DNA of 64,000 bases from Streptomyces sp. TG1A-8 (GTDB taxonomy: Bacteria > Actinomycetota > Actinomycetes > Streptomycetales > Streptomycetaceae): NCBI RefSeq assembly GCF_030499535.1, contig NZ_JASTLB010000001.1:6882001-6946000 (forward strand). Reading direction: 5' to 3'. The position numbers and the translations under genes are program-made. The notes under the pieces are model-generated. The model was not told the DNA's origin. It made no database searches and saw nothing but the letters and a program-made list of their open reading frames with translations. Shown here piece after piece: positions 1 to 8,475 of this stretch; the first letter of the stretch is position 1; the number at the start of each line of letters is the position of its first letter.

Positions 1-351
1 GCGCCTCGTAGACACGGTCTCGCAGCGGACCGGGCCGTTCGAGCCTGGGTACTGCTCCCTGCGGCAGTCCTGTCGACAGCATCGCGGTCCCCCTCCTCGA
101 CGGGCCGTGCGCCGTAGCCGTGAAGCCACTGCCACCGGGCACCCGGTAACGTCAAGTATGAATTGTCTTTCGTCTACAGTCTACGGCCCGCAAGGACCAG
201 AGATACAGCGGGTCGGCCTCGTCACATCACGCCGCACCGGCCCGCTCAGGGCCGGCGCACGACCTGCCCGGCGTACCACAGGTCCCCCCGAACCCGAAGA
301 GCAGCACCGGATCCCCGGTGACGATCGTTCCCTGCTGAGCACAGCCGCACC

Positions 352-775
352 TCCCCGCGCAGGCTCGCCCGGACGCTGCTGACCAGGCCCGACAACCTCA
401 GGAGCGAGCAATGCGAACTCCCGTCCAAACTCACCGCCGCCTGCCCCGAGACGCCCAGCCGGCAGCGGCCATCAAACACTTCGCCCCGCCCCTTGCGCCT
501 CACGCCGACAACGGCGACGCACTCACGCACCGGGCCACCCCGGTCCGCAGCGCCGACCTGCCCCACCCCCGCTCCTTCACCCAAGGCCTGGACCAGGACC
601 CGGAGGCTGTGATCGCCGCACTCACCCTTCCGTACAGCAACGGCCCCACCGAGGACGTCAACACCAAGACCAAGCGGATCGCACACCCGATGCACGGACG
701 AGCAGGCTCCCCCTCGCCGCCCCATCCCCCTCGGACTGGAGCACGCGCCGTCACCACCGAAAGTGAGACAGGGCC
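352..775 (+). pseudogene. ISL3-family transposase, 3' remnant with terminal inverted repeat
   Basis: The translated pieces match the C-terminal part of the ISL3 transposase at 2.8-4.6 kb in this same window. The match starts with a stretch around LLTRPDNLRSEQ. After a frame change it continues with HPRSFTQGLDQDPEAVIAAL and NGPTEDVNTKTKRI, where the catalytic Glu region would lie. The segment ends in a terminal repeat reading accaccgaaagtgagacagg, whose reverse complement recurs at 9823-9850 as the start of another ISL3 copy. The first two thirds of the gene are missing and at least one frameshift is needed, so it is inactive. No gene is recognised in positions 1-351. Confidence 0.65.
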
Positions 776-890
776 GCTCGATCGACGGACCTGTTCACGA
801 AGTTCGGCGTCGCCCGGGCCTGTCGCAGTGCACTGACCATCGCCGACATCGGCATCGCCCGGCTCCGCAACCTGGCCCTCACCGGATAAC

Positions 891-1038
891 TCACACCCCA
901 TACGGGACAACCTCCAGGGTCCGACGCAGGATGTCCACCGGGAAGCCCGACAGGGCTGCGAGCCGGTCGAGATGGGATTGGGGGAACACGAGGGACCGCC
1001 CGGAAAGGCCTCCGACGGTCTCCGGCGGGCAACCGATC
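891..1038 (-). pseudogene. C-terminal fragment resembling a TniQ-type transposition helper
   Basis: This minus-strand frame ends at a TGA and contains SLVFPQSHLDRLAALSGFPV followed by DILRRTLEVVP. Pairs of short helices of this kind are seen in TniQ-domain proteins of Mu/Tn7-like transposons. Only about 48 residues remain and no start is visible. A DDE integrase fragment of a Mu-like type lies at 40.9 kb, which is compatible with debris of such an element, but the family call is tentative. Positions 1039-1340 hold nothing I recognise. Confidence 0.3.
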
Positions 1039-1340
1039 CGCCTCCGATGACCTCGCACCGGCAATCGGTGTCGACACCGGCACGGGGCTCACGGCGCCCG
1101 ACAGGTGTGGTCACAAGGCGGAGGAGGCACTGGCCATGTACATGTGAGGGCCCGCCTTCGGCTTCTGGGCAACCCAACTCCGCGAGCGTGCCAGGGCGTA
1201 CCCGAGGGATTCCGGGCCGGCTGGAGCGCTTGGCCGAGGTACCCGATCCCCGTGCCACTCGTGCGGCGTGAGGGGCAGACGCTCCCTGACGGTGTCGGGG
1301 ACGGTGACACCAGTGGGGTAAGCGCCGAGGGCGAGCCGAG

Positions 1341-1999
1341 TCAGAGCTGGACGAGGTGCGCGCCGCCGTCGATCTGCACGACCGTGCCGGTCACCGACTC
1401 GTTCGTGGCGAGGAACGCGATCGCCTCGCCGATCTCCTGCGCGGTCGAGACGTGCCGGACCGGCAGGGCGGCTTCCGCGGCGGCGAACCGCTCAGTGCGC
1501 GCCTGCTCAGGCATGAAGTCCCACCAGGGTGTGTCGACGAGCCGGGGTGCGACGGCGTTGATCCGGCGTGGGGCGAGTTCGACGGCGAGCGGCCTGACGA
1601 GCGCCTCGACCGCGGCGTTGACGGCGCCGATCGCGGCGGTGCCCGGCGCCGCGGCATGTGCGGTGGACCCGCTCGTCAGGGTGATCGAGGCGCGCTCGGC
1701 CAGGTGCGGCAGCGCTGCCTGCATCACGGCGAGCATCGCGATGACCTTCTTGTCGGACCCCTGGCGCACCGCGTCGAGATCGAGTTCGGCGAGCGGCCCC
1801 ATGCTCGTGGCGCTGGGGATGGTCAGCACCAGGACGTCGATGGGCGCGAGGCTTGCCGCGAGCTCGGTGACGGCGGACTTGCCGCCGCCGTCGACGCGGT
1901 GGGCGACCAGTTCAGGCGCGATGTCGGCGATGGAGTCCACCCGCGCGGCGCTGCGGCCGGCCACGTGCACGCTTTGACCGCGCGCGGCGAGCAGGCGGG
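1341..1999 (-). pseudogene. Short-chain dehydrogenase, N-terminus lost at an IS6 junction
   Basis: About 220 residues of an SDR fold are present. They begin inside the first Rossmann unit (LLAARGQSVHVAGRS) and run to the family's C-terminal signature GTVVQIDGGAHLVQL. The glycine-rich TGxxxGxG loop that binds NAD(P) is absent, because the sequence upstream of about position 2000 is an IS6 transposase fragment. The usual YxxxK pair is replaced by IGAVNAA, as in a divergent SDR group that lacks the catalytic Tyr. A fused frame starting inside the IS at 2024 is open, so a truncated protein could be made, but it would not bind cofactor normally. Confidence 0.75.
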
Positions 2000-2252
2000 C
2001 CGCTGCCCGAACTTGCCACACCACCGCCGCACCGTCTCATGGGAGACGGTCACACCGCGCTCGAGCATCAATTCCTCGACCTCGAGGAGCGACAGCGGGA
2101 AGCGGTGGTACAGCCACACGCAAGGGGAGATGACCCCGACCGGGTACCGGTGCCCCTTGCACGATGGCGACGCATTCTCCACGAGCGACGCCCTCCTACA
2201 GCATGATCAACTCGAAAATCATCCCACCTCTTTCAGTCAACGTGGCAACACC
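2000..2252 (-). mobile_element. IS6-family element, 5' end fragment
   Basis: The segment carries the 5' terminal region of an IS6-type element, reading towards the SDR remnant. The outer end around 2240-2252 is a decayed form of the GGCACTGTCACGTTG repeat. The first 61 transposase codons follow, with GHRYPVGVISPCVWLYHRF and EVEELMLERGVTVSHETVRR recognisable. Homology stops after the motif CGKFGQR, the same residue at which the copy at 18.7 kb stops. The DDE core is missing, so the fragment is inactive. Confidence 0.85.
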
Positions 2253-2309
2253 TGCGGGCGAGGCTGGGCGTCAGGACGACGACCCGCCCGACACCCGTCA
2301 CGGCCACGG

Positions 2310-2391
2310 ATCGGGCCGGCTCATGGTGGGACCGGATCGAGCCGCTGGTGCCGGCCGATCCGGTCCGTGGACGGAGGTGGGCCAACCACCG
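2310..2391 (+). mobile_element. IS5-family transposase N-terminal fragment
   Basis: One frame encodes WDRIEPLVPADPVRGRRWAN followed by HRQL. This is the N-terminal signature (WxRIEPLLP...GRRW.DHR) of IS5-family DDE transposases. The fragment is only about 27 codons long and runs directly into the stop codon of arr. The remaining bases from 2253 to 2309 show nothing recognisable. Confidence 0.5.
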
Positions 2392-2802
2392 TCAGTTGAT
2401 GATTTCGGCGCGCTCGTCCACACGGATCGCGGCCAGCCGGTCTCGCCACATCTGGAGCGCTTCGGGTGTCAGTCGCGTCCAGTCGGTGACCTCGCCGACG
2501 ATCCGGAGCGGTTCCCTGCTGCGGTAGGAGCGGGTGGGATTGCCGGGGAATTTCCTGTCGGTGACGTTCGGATCGTTCTCGAACTCCCCGGTCGGTTCGA
2601 CGACGTATACGCGCGGAGTCCTGTGGCCGGAGGCGAGTTCGGCGGCGAGTCCCGCGCCGTCGCGCAACGCGGTGAAGTAGATGTGGTTCATCACGACTTC
2701 GGGCCGGTAGTTGGAACGGAAACCGGCGGTGAGGTGATCTCCGATTCGCAGATCGGCCTTTGTGCCGTGAAAGAAAGGGCCTTCGTCCAACACCTCGTCC
2801 AT
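2392..2802 (-). CDS. arr: NAD(+)-rifampin ADP-ribosyltransferase (Arr)
   Basis: The 136-residue protein is full length for Arr, a cytoplasmic enzyme that moves ADP-ribose from NAD+ onto the C23 hydroxyl of rifamycins and so inactivates them. The hallmark segments are all present: GPFFHGTKADLRIGD, FRSNYRPEVVMNHIYFTAL, RVYVVEPTGEFENDPNVTD, KKFPGNPTRSYRS-like RKFPGNPTRSYRS, and the C-terminal RAEIIN. The start at 2802 leaves the usual short N-terminus before GPFFHGT. The gene stands alone, with an IS5 fragment at its 3' end and an ISL3 element 25 bp upstream. It is therefore an intact resistance gene inside IS debris. No frameshift is visible. Confidence 0.92.
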   Translation of the reverse strand: MDEVLDEGPFFHGTKADLRIGDHLTAGFRSNYRPEVVMNHIYFTALRDGAGLAAELASGHRTPRVYVVEPTGEFENDPNVTDRKFPGNPTRSYRSREPLRIVGEVTDWTRLTPEALQMWRDRLAAIRVDERAEIIN

Positions 2803-2827
2803 CGTTACAGGTTATCCCACCAAGGTG

Positions 2828-4594
2828 TCATGACGACAAGCTTTCCAGGACGGCTGGGACGTCACGAGTAGGCGCGGTCCGCCAAGGCCGGGACTGTAAA
2901 TCGTTCGGCTCTGGCCCGTAGTCGGTGGTAGCGCTGGGTGTTCGTCGGGGCAGGAGGATGCGATGGCGGAGGAGGTCGGATCCGGCGCGTCCGTGTATCT
3001 GTCTCATGATCCTTTTAGTGCGGGTGTTGATGCCTTCGGTGCGGCCGTTGTGGTAGGGCAGGGTGAGGCCGGTGTTCACGGCGGCCCGGTCGGTTTCGAG
3101 GCCGTTGGTGAAGCTGCGCAGGTGGGGCAGGCCGACGGCGCGGGCGGCTGTGATCCACTCGGTGAGTTTCGCGTCGCTGCCCTCGACCGGTTTGAGCGGG
3201 GCGGCGAAGCCGCCTACGAGATCCGCGAGTTGAGTCGTCTCCGGGCAGGCCGTGGTGGTCTTCTCCAGCAGGGCCGTTTCCTTCGGGCGCAGGTTTTCGG
3301 GGTCGGTGAGCAGGAGACGGCTGGCGTGGCGCGGGGTGGTGACGGGGCGGTCGCCTTCGGCGCGGCCCTGGTTGAGGTAGCGGACCAGGAGGTTCGCGCT
3401 GGCGGTGTGGCCCAGCTCCCGGATTTCCTCGCGGAGGTGGGTGACCGCACCGGCCGGTTCCTCGGCACGGCGGCGCCGTGGGTACTCGCGGTAGGGGTCG
3501 ACGAGTGTGGGCCGGTAGTTCGGAGCGATGCGCAGTGCCTGGGGTTCGGGCATGCGGGCGTGGCGTTTGACGGTGTGCGGGGCCATGCCGAGGCGGCGGG
3601 AGCGGTCGAGGAGTCCGACGCCCTGGCCGAGGAGGCCGTGGATCTTGTTCCAGCGTTCGCGGGTGGTCTGCTCCCGTACTTGGCCGGGGCGGGCGGGGTT
3701 GATGGTGGCCCAGCAGCCGGCGTGCGCGCGGACCTCGAGCTGTACTTTGCCGCGGAGGTCGTGCCAGAGGTGCCATCGGTCGCTGACCTGCACCGTGTCG
3801 GGCAAGGCGCGACGGATGGCCTCGGCGTAAGTCGCCGAGCCGTCCCGGCGCACGGCCGCGACACCGGGATGCTCGCACGGCCAGGTCTCCGGGGTGGCCC
3901 TCTCGCGGCCGGGCAGGACTTCGACGCGTCCGCCGGTTTCGGCATCCGTAACGGCCGTGGCGTAGCGGTGGTGGCGGCGCAGAGCGAAACCGTCCACACC
4001 GGTCACCCGCGGGACCGCCTGCTGCGGCAGCGGCAGGCGCCGCAGTCGGTGCGGCGCGGTGCTGCGGGACACGGGCACGGCCAGCAGACCGGTGAGGCGT
4101 GCAGCTGCCCGGCCGCACCACTCCCGCGCCACCTGGGATATCTGCCACACGAGGCGCACGGTGCGTCGCTGATGACGCTCCAGCAGCCCGGGAATCCGCT
4201 CGCGGAAGGTCTGCCGCCGGCGGCCCAGGACCGGACAGACCAGCCGCCGTACCCGCAGGTGGACGACGACCGGGCGGCCGTCGACCGGCACGTCCGTCAC
4301 CGTCCGGCGGTCATACCCGTGCACCTTCACCGTCGCAGTCCCGCACACCGGACACGGCACCGCCGCATCCCGAGTGCGAGCCGTGATCACCACCGCATCA
4401 CCGCCGTCCCACAACCCCTGGACATGGGCAGAAATGCTGTCGGTGATCCGGCGAGCAGTCAGTTCGGCGCCTGGTTCCGTTTGCGGTCGGCCGGAGCCTG
4501 CTACCGGCGAGGCGGCTGCGCTAGACGCGGGCCGTGTCCGGGTGCAGGCCCGTCGCGTTGGTAACGCACGCGTTGGTGCGTCCCGGTGCCGCAT
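2828..4594 (-). CDS. ISL3-family transposase
   Basis: An open frame of 588 codons encodes an ISL3-type DDE transposase. From N to C it shows a zinc-binding CPVCGTATVKVHGY region, the HTH-like DVPVDGRPVVVHLRVRRLVC segment, a first Asp in VTGVDGFALRRHHRYATAV, a second Asp in VSDRWHLWHDL, and the Glu in NGRTEGINTRTKRIM. About 45 residues at the N-terminus do not look like the family, so the true start is probably near position 4460 or has been lost. The last residues run through the terminal repeat (2907-2933), which also reads through a copy of an IS256-type end. A matching outer repeat was not found upstream, so the element may be cut on that side. The core looks complete and could be active. 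Confidence 0.85.
   Translation of the reverse strand: MRHRDAPTRALPTRRACTRTRPASSAAASPVAGSGRPQTEPGAELTARRITDSISAHVQGLWDGGDAVVITARTRDAAVPCPVCGTATVKVHGYDRRTVTDVPVDGRPVVVHLRVRRLVCPVLGRRRQTFRERIPGLLERHQRRTVRLVWQISQVAREWCGRAAARLTGLLAVPVSRSTAPHRLRRLPLPQQAVPRVTGVDGFALRRHHRYATAVTDAETGGRVEVLPGRERATPETWPCEHPGVAAVRRDGSATYAEAIRRALPDTVQVSDRWHLWHDLRGKVQLEVRAHAGCWATINPARPGQVREQTTRERWNKIHGLLGQGVGLLDRSRRLGMAPHTVKRHARMPEPQALRIAPNYRPTLVDPYREYPRRRRAEEPAGAVTHLREEIRELGHTASANLLVRYLNQGRAEGDRPVTTPRHASRLLLTDPENLRPKETALLEKTTTACPETTQLADLVGGFAAPLKPVEGSDAKLTEWITAARAVGLPHLRSFTNGLETDRAAVNTGLTLPYHNGRTEGINTRTKRIMRQIHGRAGSDLLRHRILLPRRTPSATTDYGPEPNDLQSRPWRTAPTRDVPAVLESLSS
2890..2933. repeat. IS256-type end abutting the ISL3 terminal repeat
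   Basis: Positions 2890-2908 read GGGACTGTAAATCGTTCGG, identical to the first 19 bases of the IS256 derivative at 49022. The ISL3 terminal repeat, beginning GGCTCTGGCCCGTAGTCGG, overlaps its last two bases and continues to about 2933. A solo IS256 end thus touches an ISL3 end with no IS256 coding sequence beside it. Confidence 0.75.
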
Positions 4595-4797
4595 GCGGGA
4601 CGACCTGCGCGTATACCCGGATCCGGTGCGCGGTAAGCCCTAAGCGGTACAAAGCCGTTGACTGGTTGGGCGGAACGCAGCGAACGGCGACGCGCGGCAT
4701 GCTGTCACCTTGCTGTCACCTTCGGCCCCAGCCCTCTCTACGGCACCACACGCCTATAGAATCTGGAAAAGCTGATCACAGAAAGTGGAGGCACGAC

Positions 4798-5193
4798 ATG
4801 AAGAAGCACCCCTTCATTGCCATGGCCATGACGGCGGGACTCTTCGCCGGATCGGCTGCTCTGGCACAGCCGGCTGCGGCGTCGGCGTCGGACTGCTCCG
4901 GGTACGAGAACGTCCGGACCCTCCCGGCACGTGCGGGACAGACGGAGGTGCCCTTCCAGTACCTCATAGCCCTGAAGCCTGGCCCGATCGAGGTCTGCCT
5001 CGACGGCCCGGACGGCACCGACTACGGCCTGGTCCTGGACCAGATGGTCTCGGGCGGAACGAAGACCGTCGCTACCGCGACGGGCGGCGGAGCCGACAAA
5101 ACGCTCTCGTACACGGGGCCGATCAGCGCCTATCAGGTCAAGATCCTCGCCGACACCGCAGGCACCTACACCGTGGGCGTCAACCTTCCCTGA
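4798..5193 (+). CDS. Small secreted protein of unknown function
   Basis: The 131-residue product starts with a classical Sec signal peptide: a basic MKKH, the hydrophobic AMAMTAGLFAGSAALA, and cleavage sites of the AxA type around PAAASASD. The mature part is about 100 residues of beta-rich sequence with two cysteines. It ends in AYQVKILADTAGTYTVGVN, which resembles the last strands of bacterial pre-peptidase C-terminal domains, but I do not recognise a family. The ATG at 4798 is chosen because GTGGAGG sits a few bases upstream. The gene is alone, downstream of the divergent ISL3 transposase, and has no visible defects. Confidence 0.75.
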   Translation: MKKHPFIAMAMTAGLFAGSAALAQPAAASASDCSGYENVRTLPARAGQTEVPFQYLIALKPGPIEVCLDGPDGTDYGLVLDQMVSGGTKTVATATGGGADKTLSYTGPISAYQVKILADTAGTYTVGVNLP

Positions 5194-5914
5194 AACAAAT
5201 CGAGAACCGCACTGACGCCTGCTACTGCCATACAGCGAGGTCGAGTTCGGCACCGCAGGTGAGCACCCGCTCGGCCCAGGGCTGGCAGCCTTGGGCCGTT
5301 CCTCTTGACGGGACACGCCCGTTGCCCGCTGGGCAGGGACCGCAACAGACTTCCGACGACCGTCCAGCATCAGTCCGCGCAGACAGCGGCCGCCCTTGGC
5401 CCGCTGGTCGTTGCGCGGCAACGAGGCAGACAACGACAAGCACCAGCTCAGGACACAAAACGCTGCTGGAGTACTGGACGGGAACTCTCCATGCCCGCAA
5501 GAACTGGCGGGAGGCGGCGTTCTCGTCCGCCCCCATGGTCCGCCCGTTCTGGCGGACGGTCGAATCGTGCCGCCGTCTCCGCGAATTCTGTACCGATGCC
5601 CTTCTGAGCTGCGGCCCACAAAGCCGCCCAGCATGCTGTACGCCAGACGGCTCCAAGTCCTACTCGGTGGACGCTGCCGCTGTGCCGGAAGGCTGGACGT
5701 GTTGCGCGGGTGTTCTGGTCCCGGGAGGTTGTGGGCGGTGACAGGGCTCAGAGCTGATCGATCTGAAATGGGTGAGGGCCTTCTGGCCTGGTGTGGATTG
5801 CGACGTCCGCACCACCAACGGAAAGGCCATCGTGCCCCACCGTAATGCACCTCTGGCCGACGAGTAAGTCCGAAGTCCGCGGGCGCATGAAGCGAGGGTC
5901 GCGTTGATCCGTTC
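5194..5914. other. Intergenic region without a recognised gene
   Basis: No convincing coding sequence was found here. Around 5832-5855 one frame reads VPHRNAPLADE and then a stop. This resembles the first residues of many IS481-family transposases (HRNAPLTETGR), so a tiny IS481 start remnant is possible. The rest looks like non-coding or strongly degraded DNA. Confidence 0.4.
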
Positions 5915-6633
5915 GTGGCGGCAGACCTTGAGACCCTCGCGACAGCACTGTGCGTGAGGACCGATGACTCTCTGGCAGGAACGCGGCGATGGGGCCGTCC
6001 ACCAAGGCCGACGGATGCCGAGCCGTTGACGCTCGCGGTCGTGCGGGCCGTCCTCGGCTCCGCCTCCGAGACCCGCTGGCCACGGTTCGCCCACCGCCAC
6101 CCGGCCGCTGAGTCCCCCTACCCGCCCGGGCAGCCCGGCCACAACAAGCGCCCGCGGGCCGCGAACCCGCTGATCAGCCGGTTCATCCGCACCCTGGCCC
6201 GGGACACCGACCTGTGGCACGACGACGTACGGACCGTGCACTCCACCCCGGTGGAGTGCGCCCGCTCCCGGCCCACCGTCAAACGCCCCGCCCTGGCCGG
6301 CGGGGCCGGATACGGCCACCGCCCCTCGCCCTCCCGCTTCTTCCGGGGCCTGCGCCCGCACCTGCTCCGCACACCCGGCGGTCTGCCGATCGCCTGGGCA
6401 CTGGCCCACCCCGGGGCCGGTGAACGCGAGGTCCTGGCCGACGTGCCCACAGACGACCAGGACCTGTTGACCACGCACCCCGGGCAGACGATCGTCGGCG
6501 ACGAGGGGTACCTCTCCGAGCACCTGGACACGTTCACGAGCGAACACGGCCTGGTCCTGCTGCGGCCGAACTGCCGCAACCGCAGGGCCCGGCCAGGCGA
6601 GCACCTGCTCAAGCCGATCCGGCAGCTCATCCC
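5915..6633 (+). pseudogene. IS982-family transposase, C-terminally truncated
   Basis: The frame starts with LETLATALCVRTDDSLAGTR and continues through TDLWHDDVRTVHSTPVECAR, GYGHRPSPSRFFRGL and IVGDEGYL. These are the N-terminal and DDE-core segments of IS982 transposases. The family normally runs to about 290 residues; here homology ends after LLKPIRQLI, and the last three codons before the stop are contributed by the adjoining IS1380 fragment. The first catalytic region reads HSTPVECA, where many relatives have DSTPVECG, so a catalytic Asp also seems lost. Confidence 0.75.
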
Positions 6634-6975
6634 GCGTCGGTGAGCCTCAACTGCGCTCCGGGGTGCGGCCGTTCCTTGCGGATGATCAGTCGCATGCCTT
6701 TGGGGCGGCCGTGAAGGACGCCGCCGGTGAGTTCGGCGACCCAGGCCCCGTCACGGATCTCTCCGTCCGCCTCGACTGCCGGCGTCCAGGCCGATGCCGG
6801 AACCTGCAGAACATGCTGGTGGATCGCCTCGGTGATCACCATCCCGACCGAGTAGGACAGCCACCGTCCCCGCTGGGCGAGCCAGTCAGCAAGTCCTATC
6901 GTTGCGGGTCAAGAGCACTTTCTGCGTTTCTGATCAGCCTGCGGACAGGCCACCTCCTGAAAGCGCGAGGCTAGG
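6634..6975 (-). mobile_element. IS1380-family fragment with the element's 5' end region
   Basis: Positions 6638-6885 encode, on the minus strand, a middle piece of an IS1380 transposase: WLSYSVGMVITEAIHQHV, then VPASAWTPAVEADGEIRDGA and IIRKERPHPGAQLRLTDA. From about 6886 to 6975 the DNA instead resembles the region upstream of the IS1380 start at 34.29 kb, including a shared gcactttctgc block. This is therefore an internally deleted relative of the element at 33.2-34.3 kb. Confidence 0.7.
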
Positions 6976-6984
6976 AGCGCAGGA

Positions 6985-7034
6985 AGCCCCGTCGGGGCAG
7001 GGTGACCAAAAAGGTCCCCTGCCCCGACGGGGCT
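6985..7034. terminator. Very strong bidirectional terminator hairpin
   Basis: Two perfectly complementary 18-base arms (AGCCCCGTCGGGGCAGGG and its complement) flank a smaller GACC/GGTC stem closed by an AAAAA loop. The hairpin lies 66 bp past the stop of the AA10 gene and is its likely terminator. No U-tract follows, as is common in Streptomyces. Confidence 0.8.
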
Positions 7035-7099
7035 CGGTCGGCCGGGCGGCGGGTTGCCGACGCCTGGCAGAGGCCGGTGCCGTGTGCGGCGCCCCCGGC

Positions 7100-7774
7100 T
7101 CAGCCGAAGTTCACGTCGCTGCACCACATGTAGGCCTGGTCGAGGTGCGAGGCCTGCCAGATCACGAACAGGATGTGGTGTCCGCTGTAGCCGGAGGTCT
7201 GGACGGGGAACGTGATGTCCTGCGCCGGGGCGAAGCGGCCGGTCTGCGTGATGAAGTCGAGGTTGCCCCAGCCCAGGGTCTGGGTCTTGGGGTCGAAGCC
7301 TTGCTTGCTGACGTAGACCTTGAAGTAGTCGGCACCGTGGGACGCCTGGTCGTACAGGTGGACCGAGAAGTTGTTGCCGACGGTGGTGGTCTTCCACTGC
7401 CCGGGCTTGTTCAGGCTGGCGTTCCTCGAGAGGTTGTTGCTGCAGAGCGTCCCGTCAGGGGTCCGCGCCTGGAACTGGCCACCGAGGCCGTCGCGGAGCG
7501 CGCTCATCCAGTTCCACATGGTGTCGGGGTTGGCCTGGAAGGCCTGCCAACACATGGGGTCTTCGGTCTGCATGGCCGGGTTCGTGTGGTTGCTGCCCCA
7601 CGTCTTCCAGCACTGGTACGCGCGGGAGGCGGGGTCGACGACGGTGCCGTGAGCCTGGGCAGGGGCCGACCAGGTCAGTGCGCCGACAGCCACGGCGAAC
7701 AGCATGACGAGCGCCTGGAGAGGCCGGCGGAGGGGCGACCTCGAACGCCCGGTTAACGGAATCCGTTTGCGCAT
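7100..7774 (-). CDS. AA10 lytic polysaccharide monooxygenase (secreted)
   Basis: The 224-residue precursor has an arginine-rich signal peptide and a cleavage site ending APAQA. Cleavage exposes the N-terminal histidine of HGTVVDPASRAYQCW, the copper-brace residue required in this class. The second histidine lies in QASHGADYFKVYVSKQGFDP. The domain continues to HHILFVIWQASHLDQAYMWC and ends at DVNFG, so it is a single catalytic module without an added binding domain. These enzymes cleave crystalline chitin or cellulose oxidatively. The ATG at 7774 follows a GGAAGGAG ribosome site. A CebR-type box lies 34 bp upstream, which favours a role in cellulose use. Expression probably ends at the 6985-7034 hairpin. 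Confidence 0.92.
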   Translation of the reverse strand: MRKRIPLTGRSRSPLRRPLQALVMLFAVAVGALTWSAPAQAHGTVVDPASRAYQCWKTWGSNHTNPAMQTEDPMCWQAFQANPDTMWNWMSALRDGLGGQFQARTPDGTLCSNNLSRNASLNKPGQWKTTTVGNNFSVHLYDQASHGADYFKVYVSKQGFDPKTQTLGWGNLDFITQTGRFAPAQDITFPVQTSGYSGHHILFVIWQASHLDQAYMWCSDVNFG

Positions 7775-7807
7775 GTGGGGGAACTCCTTCCAGTTGCAAG
7801 GCTGTTG

Positions 7808-7821
7808 TGGGAGCGCTCCCA
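7808..7821. promoter_or_regulatory. CebR-type operator
   Basis: The 14-base palindrome TGGGAGCGCTCCCA is the exact consensus known for CebR, the cellobiose-responsive LacI-family repressor of Streptomyces. It lies 34 bp upstream of the AA10 start. Repression without cello-oligosaccharides is the expected effect (inference). Confidence 0.85.
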
Positions 7822-8112
7822 ACGGTACGTCTGCTGAGTCAAATGTCAATGAAACAAACGGAGTTGATTACGAAGGTGGGCGGTGAGCAGGATCTGCCGT
7901 GAGCCGGCAGGCAGGCCGTTCCCGGGACCGGAGACCACGTCACCCCGCCTTGACCTGCTAGTCAGCCACTCCCGCGCAGCGGGGGAACCTCAATTCACAT
8001 GATCACCGGGGCCGTACCTGTACCGCGCCCCCCTCTGCCCGAACAGGACGTCCGACGCGACTCCCAACCGGTCCGAGGATCCGGACGAACCCCGATCATG
8101 CAGCGAACCCTG

Positions 8113-8281
8113 TCACGGAAGCTGAGCGGGAACCGGAAGTACAGCCATGCACAGGGGAAGATCACCTCGGCAGGGGACCGGTGTCCCCTGCGCGACGCCG
8201 ACGCACTGCCCACGGATGATCCCCCTCCCACCGTGATCAACCCGAAGATCATCCCACCCGGTCAATCAACGTGGCAGTGCC
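8113..8281 (-). mobile_element. IS6-family element, internally deleted
   Basis: The right end (about 8270-8281) is an IS6 terminal repeat reading inward as GGCACTGCCACGTTG. The first transposase codons follow, with SASASRRGHRSPAEVIFPCA and WLYFRFPLSFRDR. Homology stops at the sequence CTTCCGTGA. The next bases, CAGGGT, look like the opposite terminal repeat, so the piece may be a short two-ended derivative. The flanking DNA from 7822 to 8112 contains no gene I recognise. Confidence 0.75.
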
Positions 8282-8395
8282 GATCTCGGAGCTGACCAGT
8301 CTGCTCGCACCTGGCGACAGCCGCCGGTGAATGTGCGGTGCTGCCGTGGCCGGAGCGTATCCGCGTCCGCGTCTCCACCGGTCCGATGCGGGGCG

Positions 8396-8424
8396 TGGCT
8401 AGGACTGGGGGCACTTGCTATAAT
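8396..8424 (+). promoter_or_regulatory. Promoter with consensus -10 for the MFS gene
   Basis: TATAAT at 8419-8424 is a perfect -10 element, which is unusual in such GC-rich DNA. The matching -35 position 17 bp upstream reads tggcta, which is weak. Activation by a regulator is therefore plausible. The MFS start is about 50 bp downstream. Confidence 0.5.
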
Positions 8425-8475
8425 CCACGAGTTGGCCTTCGACGCCCCAGTTGGGTGCGCGCGAAGGCTTTTTTC

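Noticed and set aside
791..889. A short plus-strand frame LFTKFGVARACRSALTIADI after the ISL3 remnant
   Set aside because: It could be the tail of another transposase, but 33 codons without a diagnostic motif are not enough to call it.
2963..4564. A 533-codon plus-strand frame over the ISL3 transposase
   Set aside because: It mirrors the transposase codons and has no recognisable domain or ribosome site.
5222..5656. A 144-codon minus-strand frame
   Set aside because: Atypical composition, no start context and no similarity to a known family.
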